This document shows, piece after piece, positions 7,801-15,880 of a DNA stretch of 64,000 bases (within the stretch, counting starts at the first letter, position 1; each line of letters starts with the position of its first letter). This DNA comes from Catonella sp963545085 (GTDB lineage Bacteria; Bacillota; Clostridia; Lachnospirales; Lachnospiraceae), in assembly GCA_963545085.1 (NCBI GenBank), contig CAUUHV010000011.1, forward strand, positions 1 to 64,000, read 5' to 3'. The position numbers were made by a program, and so were the translations under genes. The notes below the pieces were generated by a model, which was given only the letters and a program-made list of their open reading frames with translations, was not told where the DNA came from and made no database searches.

Positions 7801-9104
7801 ATAGACTTAACGAGGAAAATGAGCTTGAAGAAGTAGAAGGACAGGTACTTGAACTTAATAAGAGTAATGATTGGAAAGGTAAATTCATTGTACCGAGGAA
7901 GAAGGCTAAAAAGACCGCAATTAGCGCTCCTATTACCGAACAGGAAACAAAAGAGCGGGAAGAAGCTGATGATACTTCCAAGCAATCCGCCGAAAATCCG
8001 ATACAGAATGAAGAAACCGTAACACCTGATACACAGCCGGAAGTGACGGAAACGGGAGCTGTGGTTACCGGACAGGACAGCGGAGAAGAAATTGAAGGGC
8101 TTGACGATGCACAGATTGCAGGTATGGAAGAAAGTCCTGATGTTATCTACTATGTTTTTGAAACTGAAATAGGTAATGACACGATCGGTAATTTAAAGTT
8201 AAATCCTAACCTGTATAATGACGGCTATAAGATAGGCGAGTATACTGTAAGAATAAGTGAGTTGACAAGTGATGATTCTGATGCTGAGGGAGATTACGGC
8301 TTCTATATTCTTAATGAAGCACCGGGAGAAAATCCGGGAGAACCTGGCGGAGATGATCCGACTGTTGATGAGAAGGTAACTATAAAGGTTACAAAGAAGT
8401 GGAGCGATTCTACACCTGCATCATACAGACAGGCTGTTAAAGTCAGATTATTTATTCAAAATGTTGATATAGTTCCTATAACTGCAGAACCTGATTTAAC
8501 CTTGGATGCAGGTAACAGTTGGACAGGAGAGTTTAAAGATTTAGATAAGTATTGGGACGGAGATAAAAATAAACCGATTACATATTTGGTATATGAAATA
8601 GGTGTAGGAGCCGATTCCCTTGATAATGCTTACTTTATGAGCAAACCTGACAGCTATAAACTCGGTAATTACAATGTTAGTATTGCAGACAATGGAACTT
8701 ATGATGTAACCGTAACCAATGACCGACCATATTCAGGCGGCGGTACCGGCGGTGATCCGATAGCTCCGGGTAATGACCCGATTCCGGGTGGCGGCGGAGA
8801 TACACCTCCTGCATCGCCTGATGATATAACCATTACCGATGATACTACACCTCAGGGAACCGCTCCGGATGCGAATAATACGGATAATACTGATGATACG
8901 GGTATAATAGAGGATATTGATGATGATGAAGTCCCTGAAGGAGAGGCTGAAATCGGTGACGATGATGAAATAGATATCGGAGAAGACACAACACCTCAGG
9001 GTTCCGCAAAGCTTCCGGGTACCGGTGGAACCGGCATGGAGATGTTCGGATTGTTAGGTATGGGACTTATAGGATTGGGACTTGTATTTAAGAAGAGAAA
9101 ATAA
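4866..9104 (+). CDS. LPXTG-anchored adhesin with VWA and Cna-B repeats
   Basis: The 1412-residue surface protein has an N-terminal signal peptide (about 1-35) and a von Willebrand A domain with the metal-ion site D96-R-S-A-S100. About seven Cna-B-type beta-sandwich repeats follow (about residues 415-1310), each opening with a V-x-K-x-W strand. An acidic Pro/Gly-rich stretch, an LPGTG sortase signal near 1383, a hydrophobic segment and a KKRK tail complete it. Such proteins act as pilus tip or stalk adhesins; Cna-B domains are often locked by internal isopeptide bonds. Repeat 6 carries an inserted segment of about 80 acidic and polar residues. No sortase gene is in the window. AGAGGTAG precedes the ATG. 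Expression is probably set by the upstream c-di-GMP riboswitch. Confidence 0.92.
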   Translation: MRSERKKGCSFLAKFMVMLMVINLMHGMNPAVTMAEENESKYFRNNGLEVQNESGIVLKETASGYDKGKFDVEMLVKGSGNTITKNESLDVVLLIDRSASMEGKKTKNARQAAKTFVSSLLKNKNVSVGLVGFGGKHRIKEGKGPMLNSMSIRRNETELMAEIEACKPYTSLFGLSRKGTFTQAALRKANEMFSNNGHKKAVILITDGEPTYAYGENGGYIGDGSRMTEDIRKNTVKEAKKMKDSNIQIFSVGIDVDDTGKDVLTEIASPNRYYNSNISASDLENILKELHDIIIKYGIENGTLQIKMNDQVDFKNTDDLGKVTITPENNAGTVSEEFKSRVAAIVKKWDSDTKTLTLDGVILGKDEVIKVRYNAELNENYKDGEWHPINETAILLPKGVNEPNNKLEFRIPDVKDIVYTTVTINKKWQNDDVPEGVTEVTAEIYNGAAKVDTVVIKKESQWKAISKELPKYENGDDAIYNVKEVIPEGAAYKEVETTNSGNNRYEFTITNETLHTYSFIVKKVWEYTASKEDVKVQLYSQKGNEDPKKVGEPATIKADEGEYTFTKLIQPGNEIRYFVKELNKDGVEVEEGGSVQLNNGTYNVRYEYSNAFAGCTVTNTNSADNNTFEAHVNKEWIGTPTDITFRLMKDNENEPFDTLVLKAADVVDGKVRGTFAKKLPIYNINGSLIYYRVEEAVPDGYSAVGNESVAITSENPTASFKNVNLKDTIKGTLIKKWVGGVPSIPELTFVFENSKLPANSEQKSVLIYGQGDEWKTTFELPKYNADGTEAVYTVKENQIDGFTSAFENGKNTVTGDGQKITCVNTQSTDNIEITVNKEWADGVPEIAMQSVKVKVSEADNKVDPVEKEITADANGEWSTTFTMPKWKGSDVLSYSVVETEINGEKIEKLPVGNDNVYYHKAFKITLKNAKDISQSSIVTITNSIRESEPDEGDNRVINVVKSWGKTPAEKRKDVKVKLYRLNEENELEEVEGQVLELNKSNDWKGKFIVPRKKAKKTAISAPITEQETKEREEADDTSKQSAENPIQNEETVTPDTQPEVTETGAVVTGQDSGEEIEGLDDAQIAGMEESPDVIYYVFETEIGNDTIGNLKLNPNLYNDGYKIGEYTVRISELTSDDSDAEGDYGFYILNEAPGENPGEPGGDDPTVDEKVTIKVTKKWSDSTPASYRQAVKVRLFIQNVDIVPITAEPDLTLDAGNSWTGEFKDLDKYWDGDKNKPITYLVYEIGVGADSLDNAYFMSKPDSYKLGNYNVSIADNGTYDVTVTNDRPYSGGGTGGDPIAPGNDPIPGGGGDTPPASPDDITITDDTTPQGTAPDANNTDNTDDTGIIEDIDDDEVPEGEAEIGDDDEIDIGEDTTPQGSAKLPGTGGTGMEMFGLLGMGLIGLGLVFKKRK

Positions 9105-9179
9105 ATTGGAGCAGCGCAGTCCTAAATAACAAAAGCAGACTACACCTTTAAAAAGTGTGTTTGAATGACTTGATGAGAT

Positions 9180-9213
9180 GCCCCTTCCGGCTTCGGGAGG
9201 GGCGTTTGTGTTT
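9180..9213 (+). terminator. Terminator after the adhesin
   Basis: A 9-bp GC-rich stem, GCCCCTTCC with GGGAGGGGC, is followed by GTTTGTGTTT. It ends the adhesin transcript. Confidence 0.8.
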
Positions 9214-9287
9214 CCGTAAAGGCGCGTCATACGGCAAAGCTTCTCTCTCACATGGCGATTGCCGCAGGGATTATCCTTATAAAAATA

Positions 9288-9316
9288 TTGCTTATCTGAA
9301 TAAAAATAGATATGAT
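9288..9316 (+). promoter_or_regulatory. Sigma-A promoter for the exported protein at 9375
   Basis: TTGCTT (9288-9293) and TATGAT (9311-9316) are separated by 17 bases, about 60 bases before the start codon. Confidence 0.65.
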
Positions 9317-9374
9317 AGAAGTATAAAGAGCGGAGGTAAAATTGATATAAGGTTTAATACAATTAGGGTGGAGC

Positions 9375-10844
9375 ATGAAAAATAAGAAAATTTTATCGGT
9401 TTTAGTAATATCGTTTTTGCTCTTAAGTGTTTTAAGAGAGGAAATTTTTGCGAATTCGGCACAGATGAGATGGGAAGGCGTAAGTATGACGGGGGCGGTT
9501 GTTAAGGATAAGGACTGCCCTGTTGAAGTTGAAAATGAGAAGCTAACCTTTGATATTCATGAATTTCCGGGAAATTATTACGAGAAAAAGAGCGATTTTT
9601 TGACATATTCAGGCAAGGTTACGGCGGAATATACTTTTTATAATCCTGCGGATTATACCGTAACGGCAACACTTGCTTTTCCTTTCGGGTATTATCCGAC
9701 TTACGGGCACAGAGAGTACAACAAAGATACAAAAATAATGGAAGACTCCGATGATACTGCGAAATATGGAATAATGGTGAACGGTGAAAAGATAGGAAGT
9801 AAGATTCGTCATACATTTTCCGAACAGGACATAGATTTTGACATTAACAAGGACATGGGCTTAATTCGGGATGATTTTATAAAGGACAGATTTTACACGC
9901 CGGAAATGACAGTGACGAAGTACAGCTATGAAATGAGCGGAATCGACAAGGAAAATTACAAAGCGGCTTCAGTCGGGTTGGATATATCCAAGTTTGACGG
10001 GAAAAGAAAGTTTTGGCTTGAGTACGCAAACGGTTATGACCGGTTAAGTGATGAAAAATGCCGTATCGGTATGTGGGCGGATAACGGGATAAAAGCGGAC
10101 TTGTATGTAATAGGAGAGCCGATAAACGGCAGCGCGCTTAATTGGAAATTTTATAAGGACGGCGGCAATGAGGACGGAGATGAAATAGACGGTACTATGA
10201 CGTTTTTAAATATGGAAACAATGAGTTTTAAGGAGCTTGCGCTTCTTAGCTACAAAGAGGGAGGGAGAGTTTCGGAGTATGACTGGTATAATGCGATAAT
10301 TGCTTTTCTTTATAAATGCGAGATGGAAGATTTCGGAGCTTTGATGATAATAGACAGGGTGAATGAACTTGATATTTCGGGACTTCTTGAACGTTGGTAT
10401 GAGTATGAGATTACTCTTAAGCCGGGAGAAAAGATAGTAAATATCATAGAAGCGCCGATGTATCCTTCGATAGATTTAAGCTATAAACCGGGGGTATACA
10501 GCTATACCTATTTGCTTTCTCCGGCGAGTACGTGGGCAAAATTCGGCAGACTTAACATTGATATAAATACCCCGTTTTACATGACGGAAAGTGATAAGCG
10601 GAGTTTTGTTAAAACAAATTCGGGCTATTCTTATACTTCTGACGGTCTGCCTGAAGGAGAGCTTAATTTTTCTTTAAGCGAAAGCGCTCATCCGGAATCA
10701 ACACGAGACGGTATGGGGATAATTTATTTTTTTATGATACTCCTGTTAGGCATTGTTCCGTTTATATTAGCGGCAATATTTGTTATAGTGTCGGCATTTG
10801 TGATTTTGAGGATTGTTAAAAAAAGGAGGAAGGGAAAGGAATAA
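9375..10844 (+). CDS. Exported membrane-anchored protein of unknown function
   Basis: The 489-residue protein has a signal peptide (about 1-26), a long extracellular region and one C-terminal membrane segment (about 452-480) ending in a basic KKRRKGKE tail. The extracellular part has a beta-rich look (repeated aromatic and acidic stretches, an AEYTFYNP segment, a YTYLLSPASTWAKFG segment near the end). The layout recalls DUF4424-type exported proteins, but I cannot assign the family with confidence. GGGTGG lies before the ATG. It has its own promoter and terminator, so it is a single-gene unit. Confidence 0.75.
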   Translation: MKNKKILSVLVISFLLLSVLREEIFANSAQMRWEGVSMTGAVVKDKDCPVEVENEKLTFDIHEFPGNYYEKKSDFLTYSGKVTAEYTFYNPADYTVTATLAFPFGYYPTYGHREYNKDTKIMEDSDDTAKYGIMVNGEKIGSKIRHTFSEQDIDFDINKDMGLIRDDFIKDRFYTPEMTVTKYSYEMSGIDKENYKAASVGLDISKFDGKRKFWLEYANGYDRLSDEKCRIGMWADNGIKADLYVIGEPINGSALNWKFYKDGGNEDGDEIDGTMTFLNMETMSFKELALLSYKEGGRVSEYDWYNAIIAFLYKCEMEDFGALMIIDRVNELDISGLLERWYEYEITLKPGEKIVNIIEAPMYPSIDLSYKPGVYSYTYLLSPASTWAKFGRLNIDINTPFYMTESDKRSFVKTNSGYSYTSDGLPEGELNFSLSESAHPESTRDGMGIIYFFMILLLGIVPFILAAIFVIVSAFVILRIVKKRRKGKE

Positions 10845-11015
10845 GTATAGAAATATCGGACAGCTGATGCGTATAATATTTATGATTCCTTTTACTTCAA
10901 TCTGTCGTAAAAGAACCGGGTAGACAATATATCCGTCCGCAAACCGGAATATTATATTACAGTAACCGGCAAAATGAAACAAAGAGAGTTGAATTGATAT
11001 TTTATAGAAACGGAT

Positions 11016-11066
11016 GCTTTGCGTTGATTGTCTTAGCTTAGAGATAATCAGGCGCAGAGCTTTTTT
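11016..11066 (+). terminator. Terminator after the exported protein
   Basis: A long imperfect stem (GCTTTGCG-TTGATT with AATCAGGCGCAGAGC) is followed by TTTTTT. The stretch from 10845 to 11015 before it holds no gene that I can see. Confidence 0.75.
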
Positions 11067-11115
11067 ATAATGTTATTATTTTCATTATTTCAGTAAGACG
11101 CTTCACTTTATAAAT

Positions 11116-11148
11116 TTGTGTCATTTTGACACAAAGGGTTGTTATAAT
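11116..11148 (+). promoter_or_regulatory. Palindromic operator and extended -10 promoter of the LIV operon
   Basis: TTGTGTCA and TGACACAA form a perfect 8-bp palindrome with a 3-base spacer at 11116-11134. Nine bases later comes an extended -10 (TG-T-TATAAT, hexamer 11143-11148). The palindrome covers the place where a -35 would be, as expected of a repressor or activator operator. A 135-base AT-rich leader follows, up to the livK start. Confidence 0.65.
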
Positions 11149-11283
11149 GTCTATTATTGTAAAATATACACAATTAAAAGTTATATACTATCACCAAAAT
11201 TAGGTAAAATAGCTAAAAAATATGGACTACAACATTTATTTTTGTTAATATATAGTTATAAAAATTTTAAGGAGGTTTTCTAT

Positions 11284-12441
11284 ATGAAAAAGAGGTTATT
11301 AAGTAGTTTGCTTGTAATGTCGCTTGTTGTTGCCGGATTATCAGGCTGTGGAAAACAGGGTGGAGAAACTGCAAAAAGCGGCGGAGGTACTGCCGATAAC
11401 GGAGATAAAATCCAGATTGCCGTGGCGGCACCGATGACCGGGGACAATTCCGAGTATGGAATCGGTTTTTATAATGCGGTTTTGCTTAAAGCTAAGGAAT
11501 GGAATGATAATGGCGGTGTTTTAGGTAAGCAGATTGAAATAGTGCAGTATGATGATAAAAATACTTCAGAGGAAGCAACAACTATTGCGCAAAAAATTGT
11601 GTCGGATAAAAAGGTTGTCGGAGTAATCGGACACTTTGCGTCCGGAGTATGCATGACCGCAGCTCCAATTTATCAGGAAAATAAAATAATAGAAATTTCT
11701 CCTTCATCATCACATCCTGATTATTCAGGAATAGGCGATTTTATATTCAGAAATAATACGGTTATATCAAAAGAAGGAGCTGCCAGCATAGATATTGCAG
11801 TAAATGATTTGGGAAAAAAGAAAGTAGGCATTATTTCTATTATGACAGACTGGGGAACCAATACCTCAAAAATGATAAAAGAAATGATAGAAAAAACTGA
11901 TGCCAAGGTTGTTGCTCATGAAGAGGTAATGGAAGGCTCGGATGATTATACTCCGGCAATAACAAAACTTAATGAGGCAGGAGCGGATGTAGTTATATGC
12001 TGCGGAATGTATAACTTGGTTGCGCCTGTAGCGAAGCAGTATAAACAGATTAATCCGGATATAAAAATAGTCGGATTTTCAAATTCTTACAGCCAACAGC
12101 TGATAGAACTTGGCGGAGAAGCTGTTGAAGGAGTATGTTTCCCTGTGATTTTTTTCTCTGAATCGGATGATCCTGAAGTTAAGAATTATGTGGAAACGTT
12201 TAAGAAGGAATATGGAAATGCTCCGTCAGCCCTCACGTCTCAGGCTTATGACTCGGCAGGTATTTTACTTACAGCTATAAAAGAAGCAGGAACAACCGAC
12301 TCGGAAAAGGTTAAAGAGAAACTTTATGAGATCAATTATAAAGGTGTGACCGGAGATACAAAGTTTGATTCAAATGGAGATGTTGATAAGCAATTTGTAA
12401 AGGTAACGATTAAAGACGGTAAATTCACAAAAATGAATTAG
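11284..12441 (+). CDS. livK: LIV-type ABC transporter solute-binding lipoprotein
   Basis: The 385-residue type-1 periplasmic-binding-fold protein has lipobox L-S-G-C (Cys22) and a Gly/Ser linker. The ligand-binding domain has the family features AAPMTGDNSEYGIG near its start and a SPSSSHPDYS ligand-loop region. Family members bind branched-chain amino acids, but also amides, urea and other small amino-acid-like solutes; the ligand here cannot be read from sequence. The start is at 11284, where AAGGAGG lies 8 bases upstream; an in-frame TTG at 11116 falls inside the operator and is rejected. This is the first gene of the 11-kb operon. Confidence 0.92.
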   Translation: MKKRLLSSLLVMSLVVAGLSGCGKQGGETAKSGGGTADNGDKIQIAVAAPMTGDNSEYGIGFYNAVLLKAKEWNDNGGVLGKQIEIVQYDDKNTSEEATTIAQKIVSDKKVVGVIGHFASGVCMTAAPIYQENKIIEISPSSSHPDYSGIGDFIFRNNTVISKEGAASIDIAVNDLGKKKVGIISIMTDWGTNTSKMIKEMIEKTDAKVVAHEEVMEGSDDYTPAITKLNEAGADVVICCGMYNLVAPVAKQYKQINPDIKIVGFSNSYSQQLIELGGEAVEGVCFPVIFFSESDDPEVKNYVETFKKEYGNAPSALTSQAYDSAGILLTAIKEAGTTDSEKVKEKLYEINYKGVTGDTKFDSNGDVDKQFVKVTIKDGKFTKMN

Positions 12442-12456
12442 TGGGAAAGGAAACGG

Positions 12457-13330
12457 ATGTTAATACAGCAGGTGCTTAACGGTCTGGCTCTTGGAATGGG
12501 ATATTCCTTAATAGCGGTCGGATATTCTGGTATTTGGAATACTCAGGCTGGTTAATTTTTCTCACGGCGCCATTTACGCGTTCGGCGCTGAGACAGCAAT
12601 GATTTTCATAGGAATGAATTTCGGAATTTTACCGGGGATTTTGGCTGCAATGGTTTTGACCGGGGTATTGGGAATTTTAATAGATAAAGCGGCGCTTGAG
12701 CCGCTTAGAAAGAAAAAATCAATGCCTATAGCTTCCTTGATTACGACTATAGGAATTTCAAATATAATAACAAATTTGCTTATTATCTTTTTGGGCTCTG
12801 AAAAAAGAAATTTTAAACCTCTATTCGGGCAGGCAACGATACAGATAGGACAAATAAGCATATCAATGACACAGATTATGATGTGCGTGGTTTCTTTATT
12901 GCTTATGGCATTTTTAATGCTTGTTGTTTATAAAACCAAAATAGGACTGGCAATGAGGGCTACCGAACAAAATACAAAGGCAGCAAATCTTATGGGAGTG
13001 AATGTAAATTTTGTAATATCATTTACATTTTTCTTAGCCGGGGTATCCGCAACTATAGCAGGAGCTCTGGTAAGCGGGTATTATCAGATAGTTTATCCTA
13101 ATATGGGATTTATGGCAGGATTAAAAGCCTTTGCCGCCGCGGTTTTGGGCGGTATAGGAAGTCTGCCGGGAGCGCTTCTTGGCGGACTGGTTGTTGGGGT
13201 TTCCGAGAGTATGGCAGCTACATTTTTAGGCTCTACGTATAGAGATTCCATAGCCTTTATTATTCTTATAATAGTTCTGATAGTCAGACCGCATGGGCTT
13301 TTTGGGCGGAAAGGAATTAAGAAGGTGTAA
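12457..13330 (+). pseudogene. livH: LIV-type ABC permease LivH, frameshifted
   Basis: Starting at ATG 12457 (AAAGGA upstream), the first 23 codons encode a normal LivH N-terminus ending in GYSLIAVGY. The frame then runs into nonsense and stops at 12553-12555. From 12527 the second frame continues perfectly with LVFGILRLVNFSHGAIYAFG and the rest of the permease to 13330. Restoring two bases at about 12526-12528 (TCTCTGG instead of TCTGG) gives G-Y-S-L-V-F and the usual family length. The protein would otherwise be a complete multi-span membrane permease. This is either a real inactivating mutation, a dinucleotide-repeat slippage site, or a sequencing error. Confidence 0.9.
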
Positions 13331-13333
13331 AAA

Positions 13334-14371
13334 ATGAGCAATGAAAAATTTATTAAACAGAGCAAACTGCATGATGTGGAAAAAGTAATACATCTTTACA
13401 GAAAAAAACTGTACATAGCCTTATTCGCCTTTTTGATTGCATTTCCTATAATTTTTAACAATCAGTATCTTTTAACCGTAGTAATAAAAATTGGTTCTTA
13501 TGCGATACTTGCTATGGGATTAAATATTCTTACCGGATATACCGGGCTGGTTTCACTTGGACATGCCGGATTTGTAGCGATAGGGGCATATACTGCATCA
13601 ATTATTGCAATAAAGTTCAATGTAAATTTTTTTATAGCGACAGTTATAGGCATGGTAGCCGCAGGAATAATCGGGGCGCTTTTAGGGCTTCCAACTTTGA
13701 GAGTTACAGGAACATATCTTTCAATAATAACTCTCGGCTTTGGAGAAATAGTAAAGATGATTCTTATGAACTGGGCTGATGTTACAGGAGGAACGCTCGG
13801 AGTAAAGAATATTCCCAAACCGTCACTGTTCGGCTTCACATTTAATGTAACCAATCATGGACTGTATTACCTTATGATAGCCTTTGTGTTAATCACTGCT
13901 TTGTTTTGCCTTGCCCTTGTAAAAACAAAAACAGGAAGGGCTTTTATGGCAATAAGAGCAGATGAACTTGCAAGCACAATGATGGGAATACCTGTAACAA
14001 GATATAAGATACTTGCTTTTGTTATTTCGGCTGCAATCTGCGCCTTGGGCGGAGCGTTGTATTCAACTTTAATCGGATATATAGATCCGAATACTTTTAA
14101 CTTTGATGTTTCGACGATGATACTGAGTATAGTTATTCTTGGCGGAATGGGAACCATGAGAGGAATGTTCGTAGGGGCGATTATTCTTATCGCTTTTCCT
14201 GAGGTATCAAGATTTTTGATGGAATATAGATTTGTGCTTTATGGAGCCATTCTTGTAGTAATGATGAGATTCAGACCTCAGGGGATTTTGGGATGGAAGT
14301 CCGGATTGCCGTATGGAATATCAAAGAATGCTATGGCTGAAGTGAAGAAATTGGAAGAGGATAATGTATGA
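13334..14371 (+). CDS. livM: LIV-type ABC permease LivM
   Basis: The 345-residue integral membrane protein is the second permease of the transporter. It has the conserved GYTGLVSLGHAGFVAIGAY segment (about residues 74-92) and the C-terminal FRPQGILG motif. The N-terminus has a short cytoplasmic extension before the first membrane span. It begins 3 bases after livH and overlaps livG by 4 bases (ATGA), typical of translational coupling. Confidence 0.93.
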   Translation: MSNEKFIKQSKLHDVEKVIHLYRKKLYIALFAFLIAFPIIFNNQYLLTVVIKIGSYAILAMGLNILTGYTGLVSLGHAGFVAIGAYTASIIAIKFNVNFFIATVIGMVAAGIIGALLGLPTLRVTGTYLSIITLGFGEIVKMILMNWADVTGGTLGVKNIPKPSLFGFTFNVTNHGLYYLMIAFVLITALFCLALVKTKTGRAFMAIRADELASTMMGIPVTRYKILAFVISAAICALGGALYSTLIGYIDPNTFNFDVSTMILSIVILGGMGTMRGMFVGAIILIAFPEVSRFLMEYRFVLYGAILVVMMRFRPQGILGWKSGLPYGISKNAMAEVKKLEEDNV

Positions 14372-15165
14372 GTACACAGGCGAAAATACTTGAGGTAAAA
14401 AATATAACAAAGAGATTTGGCGGTATTGTTGCTGTGGACGGAGTAAGCCTTGAAATAAACAGAGGTGAGATAATAAGCATAATAGGTCCTAACGGCGCAG
14501 GAAAAACGACAGTTTTCAATATGCTGACCGGAGTGTATGAAGTGGATGAGGGAAGTATAGTGTTTAATGGAAAAGAAATACAAAATAAATCTCCCCTTTA
14601 TATAGTAAATGCCGGGATATCCAGGACTTTCCAGAATATAAGGCTTTTTAATGATATGAGAGTAATAGAAAATGTAATGATAGGCGCGCATATAAAAACT
14701 AAATATGGTTTTTGGGACTCTATTTTCAGGACAAAAAAGTTCAGGGTGGAAGAAGATGTTAAAGTTGTCCAGGCAATAAGGCTGCTTAAACTGATAGGGC
14801 TTGATCACAGAAGAAATGATTATGCTTCAAATCTTCCTTATGGAGAGCAGAGAAAACTTGAGATAACAAGAGCCATAGCTACCGGAGCCAAGTTGATACT
14901 GCTTGATGAACCGGCGGCAGGAATGAATCCTAAGGAGTCTGCTGAGCTTATGAGATTTATACAGGAGTTGAGGGATATGGGATATACCATACTTATGATA
15001 GAACATGATATGAGTGTGGTTATGAACGTATCTGACAGAATATATGTAATTGATCATGGTAAGCCTGTCGCTAACGGACTTCCGGAGGAAATAGCCAATA
15101 ATCGGAAGGTAATAGAAGCGTATTTAGGAGGTGGATATGGCGATACTGAAAGTTCAGGGACTTAA
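14368..15165 (+). CDS. livG: LIV-type ABC ATPase LivG
   Basis: The 265-residue ATPase has Walker A GPNGAGKTT at residues 40-48, the LivG-type signature LPYGEQRKLE in place of LSGGQ, Walker B LILLDEPAAG, and the H-loop MIEHDMSVV. It powers the transporter together with LivF on the inner face of the membrane. It overlaps livM by 4 bases and livF by about 29. Confidence 0.94.
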   Translation: MSTQAKILEVKNITKRFGGIVAVDGVSLEINRGEIISIIGPNGAGKTTVFNMLTGVYEVDEGSIVFNGKEIQNKSPLYIVNAGISRTFQNIRLFNDMRVIENVMIGAHIKTKYGFWDSIFRTKKFRVEEDVKVVQAIRLLKLIGLDHRRNDYASNLPYGEQRKLEITRAIATGAKLILLDEPAAGMNPKESAELMRFIQELRDMGYTILMIEHDMSVVMNVSDRIYVIDHGKPVANGLPEEIANNRKVIEAYLGGGYGDTESSGT

Positions 15166-15850
15166 TACTTATTACGGTGCCATTCATGCTCTAAAGGGTA
15201 TAGATATGGAGGTTAAAAAGGGTGAGATAGTATCGCTGATTGGAAGTAACGGCGCGGGAAAAACCACATTGCTTAATACTGTGACAGGTGTAGTGAAAGC
15301 AAGCAGCGGACAGGTATTCCTAAATGACAAAGATATAACCAACATATCGTCTTATAACTTAACTAAGATGAAAGTAAGTATTTCACCTGAGGGACGAGAG
15401 GTTTTTCCGGAGCTCACAGTTGAAGAAAATCTGAGAATAGGAGCTTATACAGTAAAAGATAAGACGAAAATAAAGTCAGGTTATGAAAGAGTATATAATT
15501 TATTTCCGAGGTTAAAAGAAAGAGAGAGACAGCAGGCAGGAACTCTTTCCGGAGGAGAGCAGCAGATGTTGGCTGTAGGAAGGGCGCTTATGTCAAATCC
15601 CGAATTACTCTTCCTTGATGAACCCTCACTCGGTCTCGCTCCGAATTTCGTAGCAATGATATTTGAGATGATAAGGGAAATAAATAAACAAGGAGTGACT
15701 ATCTTACTTATCGAACAGAATGCCAATATGGCTCTTATGGCATCAGACAGAGCTTATGTTATTGAGAACGGCTTGGTAACTATGAGCGGTCCGGCGAAAG
15801 ATATATCAAAGGATCCGAGAATCAAAAAGGCTTATCTCGGCATTGGCTGA
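15137..15850 (+). CDS. livF: LIV-type ABC ATPase LivF
   Basis: The 237-residue second ATPase of the transporter has Walker A GSNGAGKTT at 36-44, signature LSGGEQQML, and Walker B LLFLDEPSLGLA. I choose ATG 15137, 4 to 5 bases after AGGAGG; a GTG at 15131 sits inside that ribosome site. The gene begins inside the end of livG. dhaK follows after 30 bases with its own AAGGAG. Confidence 0.94.
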   Translation: MAILKVQGLNTYYGAIHALKGIDMEVKKGEIVSLIGSNGAGKTTLLNTVTGVVKASSGQVFLNDKDITNISSYNLTKMKVSISPEGREVFPELTVEENLRIGAYTVKDKTKIKSGYERVYNLFPRLKERERQQAGTLSGGEQQMLAVGRALMSNPELLFLDEPSLGLAPNFVAMIFEMIREINKQGVTILLIEQNANMALMASDRAYVIENGLVTMSGPAKDISKDPRIKKAYLGIG

Positions 15851-15880
15851 TGTGAGAAATCATTTTAAGGAGAAGAATAT

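Noticed and set aside
6900..7985. 361-codon open frame antisense to the adhesin
   Set aside because: It lies wholly opposite a strongly coding gene, has no ribosome site, and its hydrophobic sequence is a mirror of the repeat codons.
9155..9385. 76-codon frame between the adhesin and the next gene
   Set aside because: It runs through a terminator and a promoter and overlaps the next start codon; no ribosome site or domain.
11116..11283. Upstream extension of livK from TTG
   Set aside because: It starts within the operator palindrome and adds a non-signal sequence before a clean lipoprotein signal with its own AAGGAGG.
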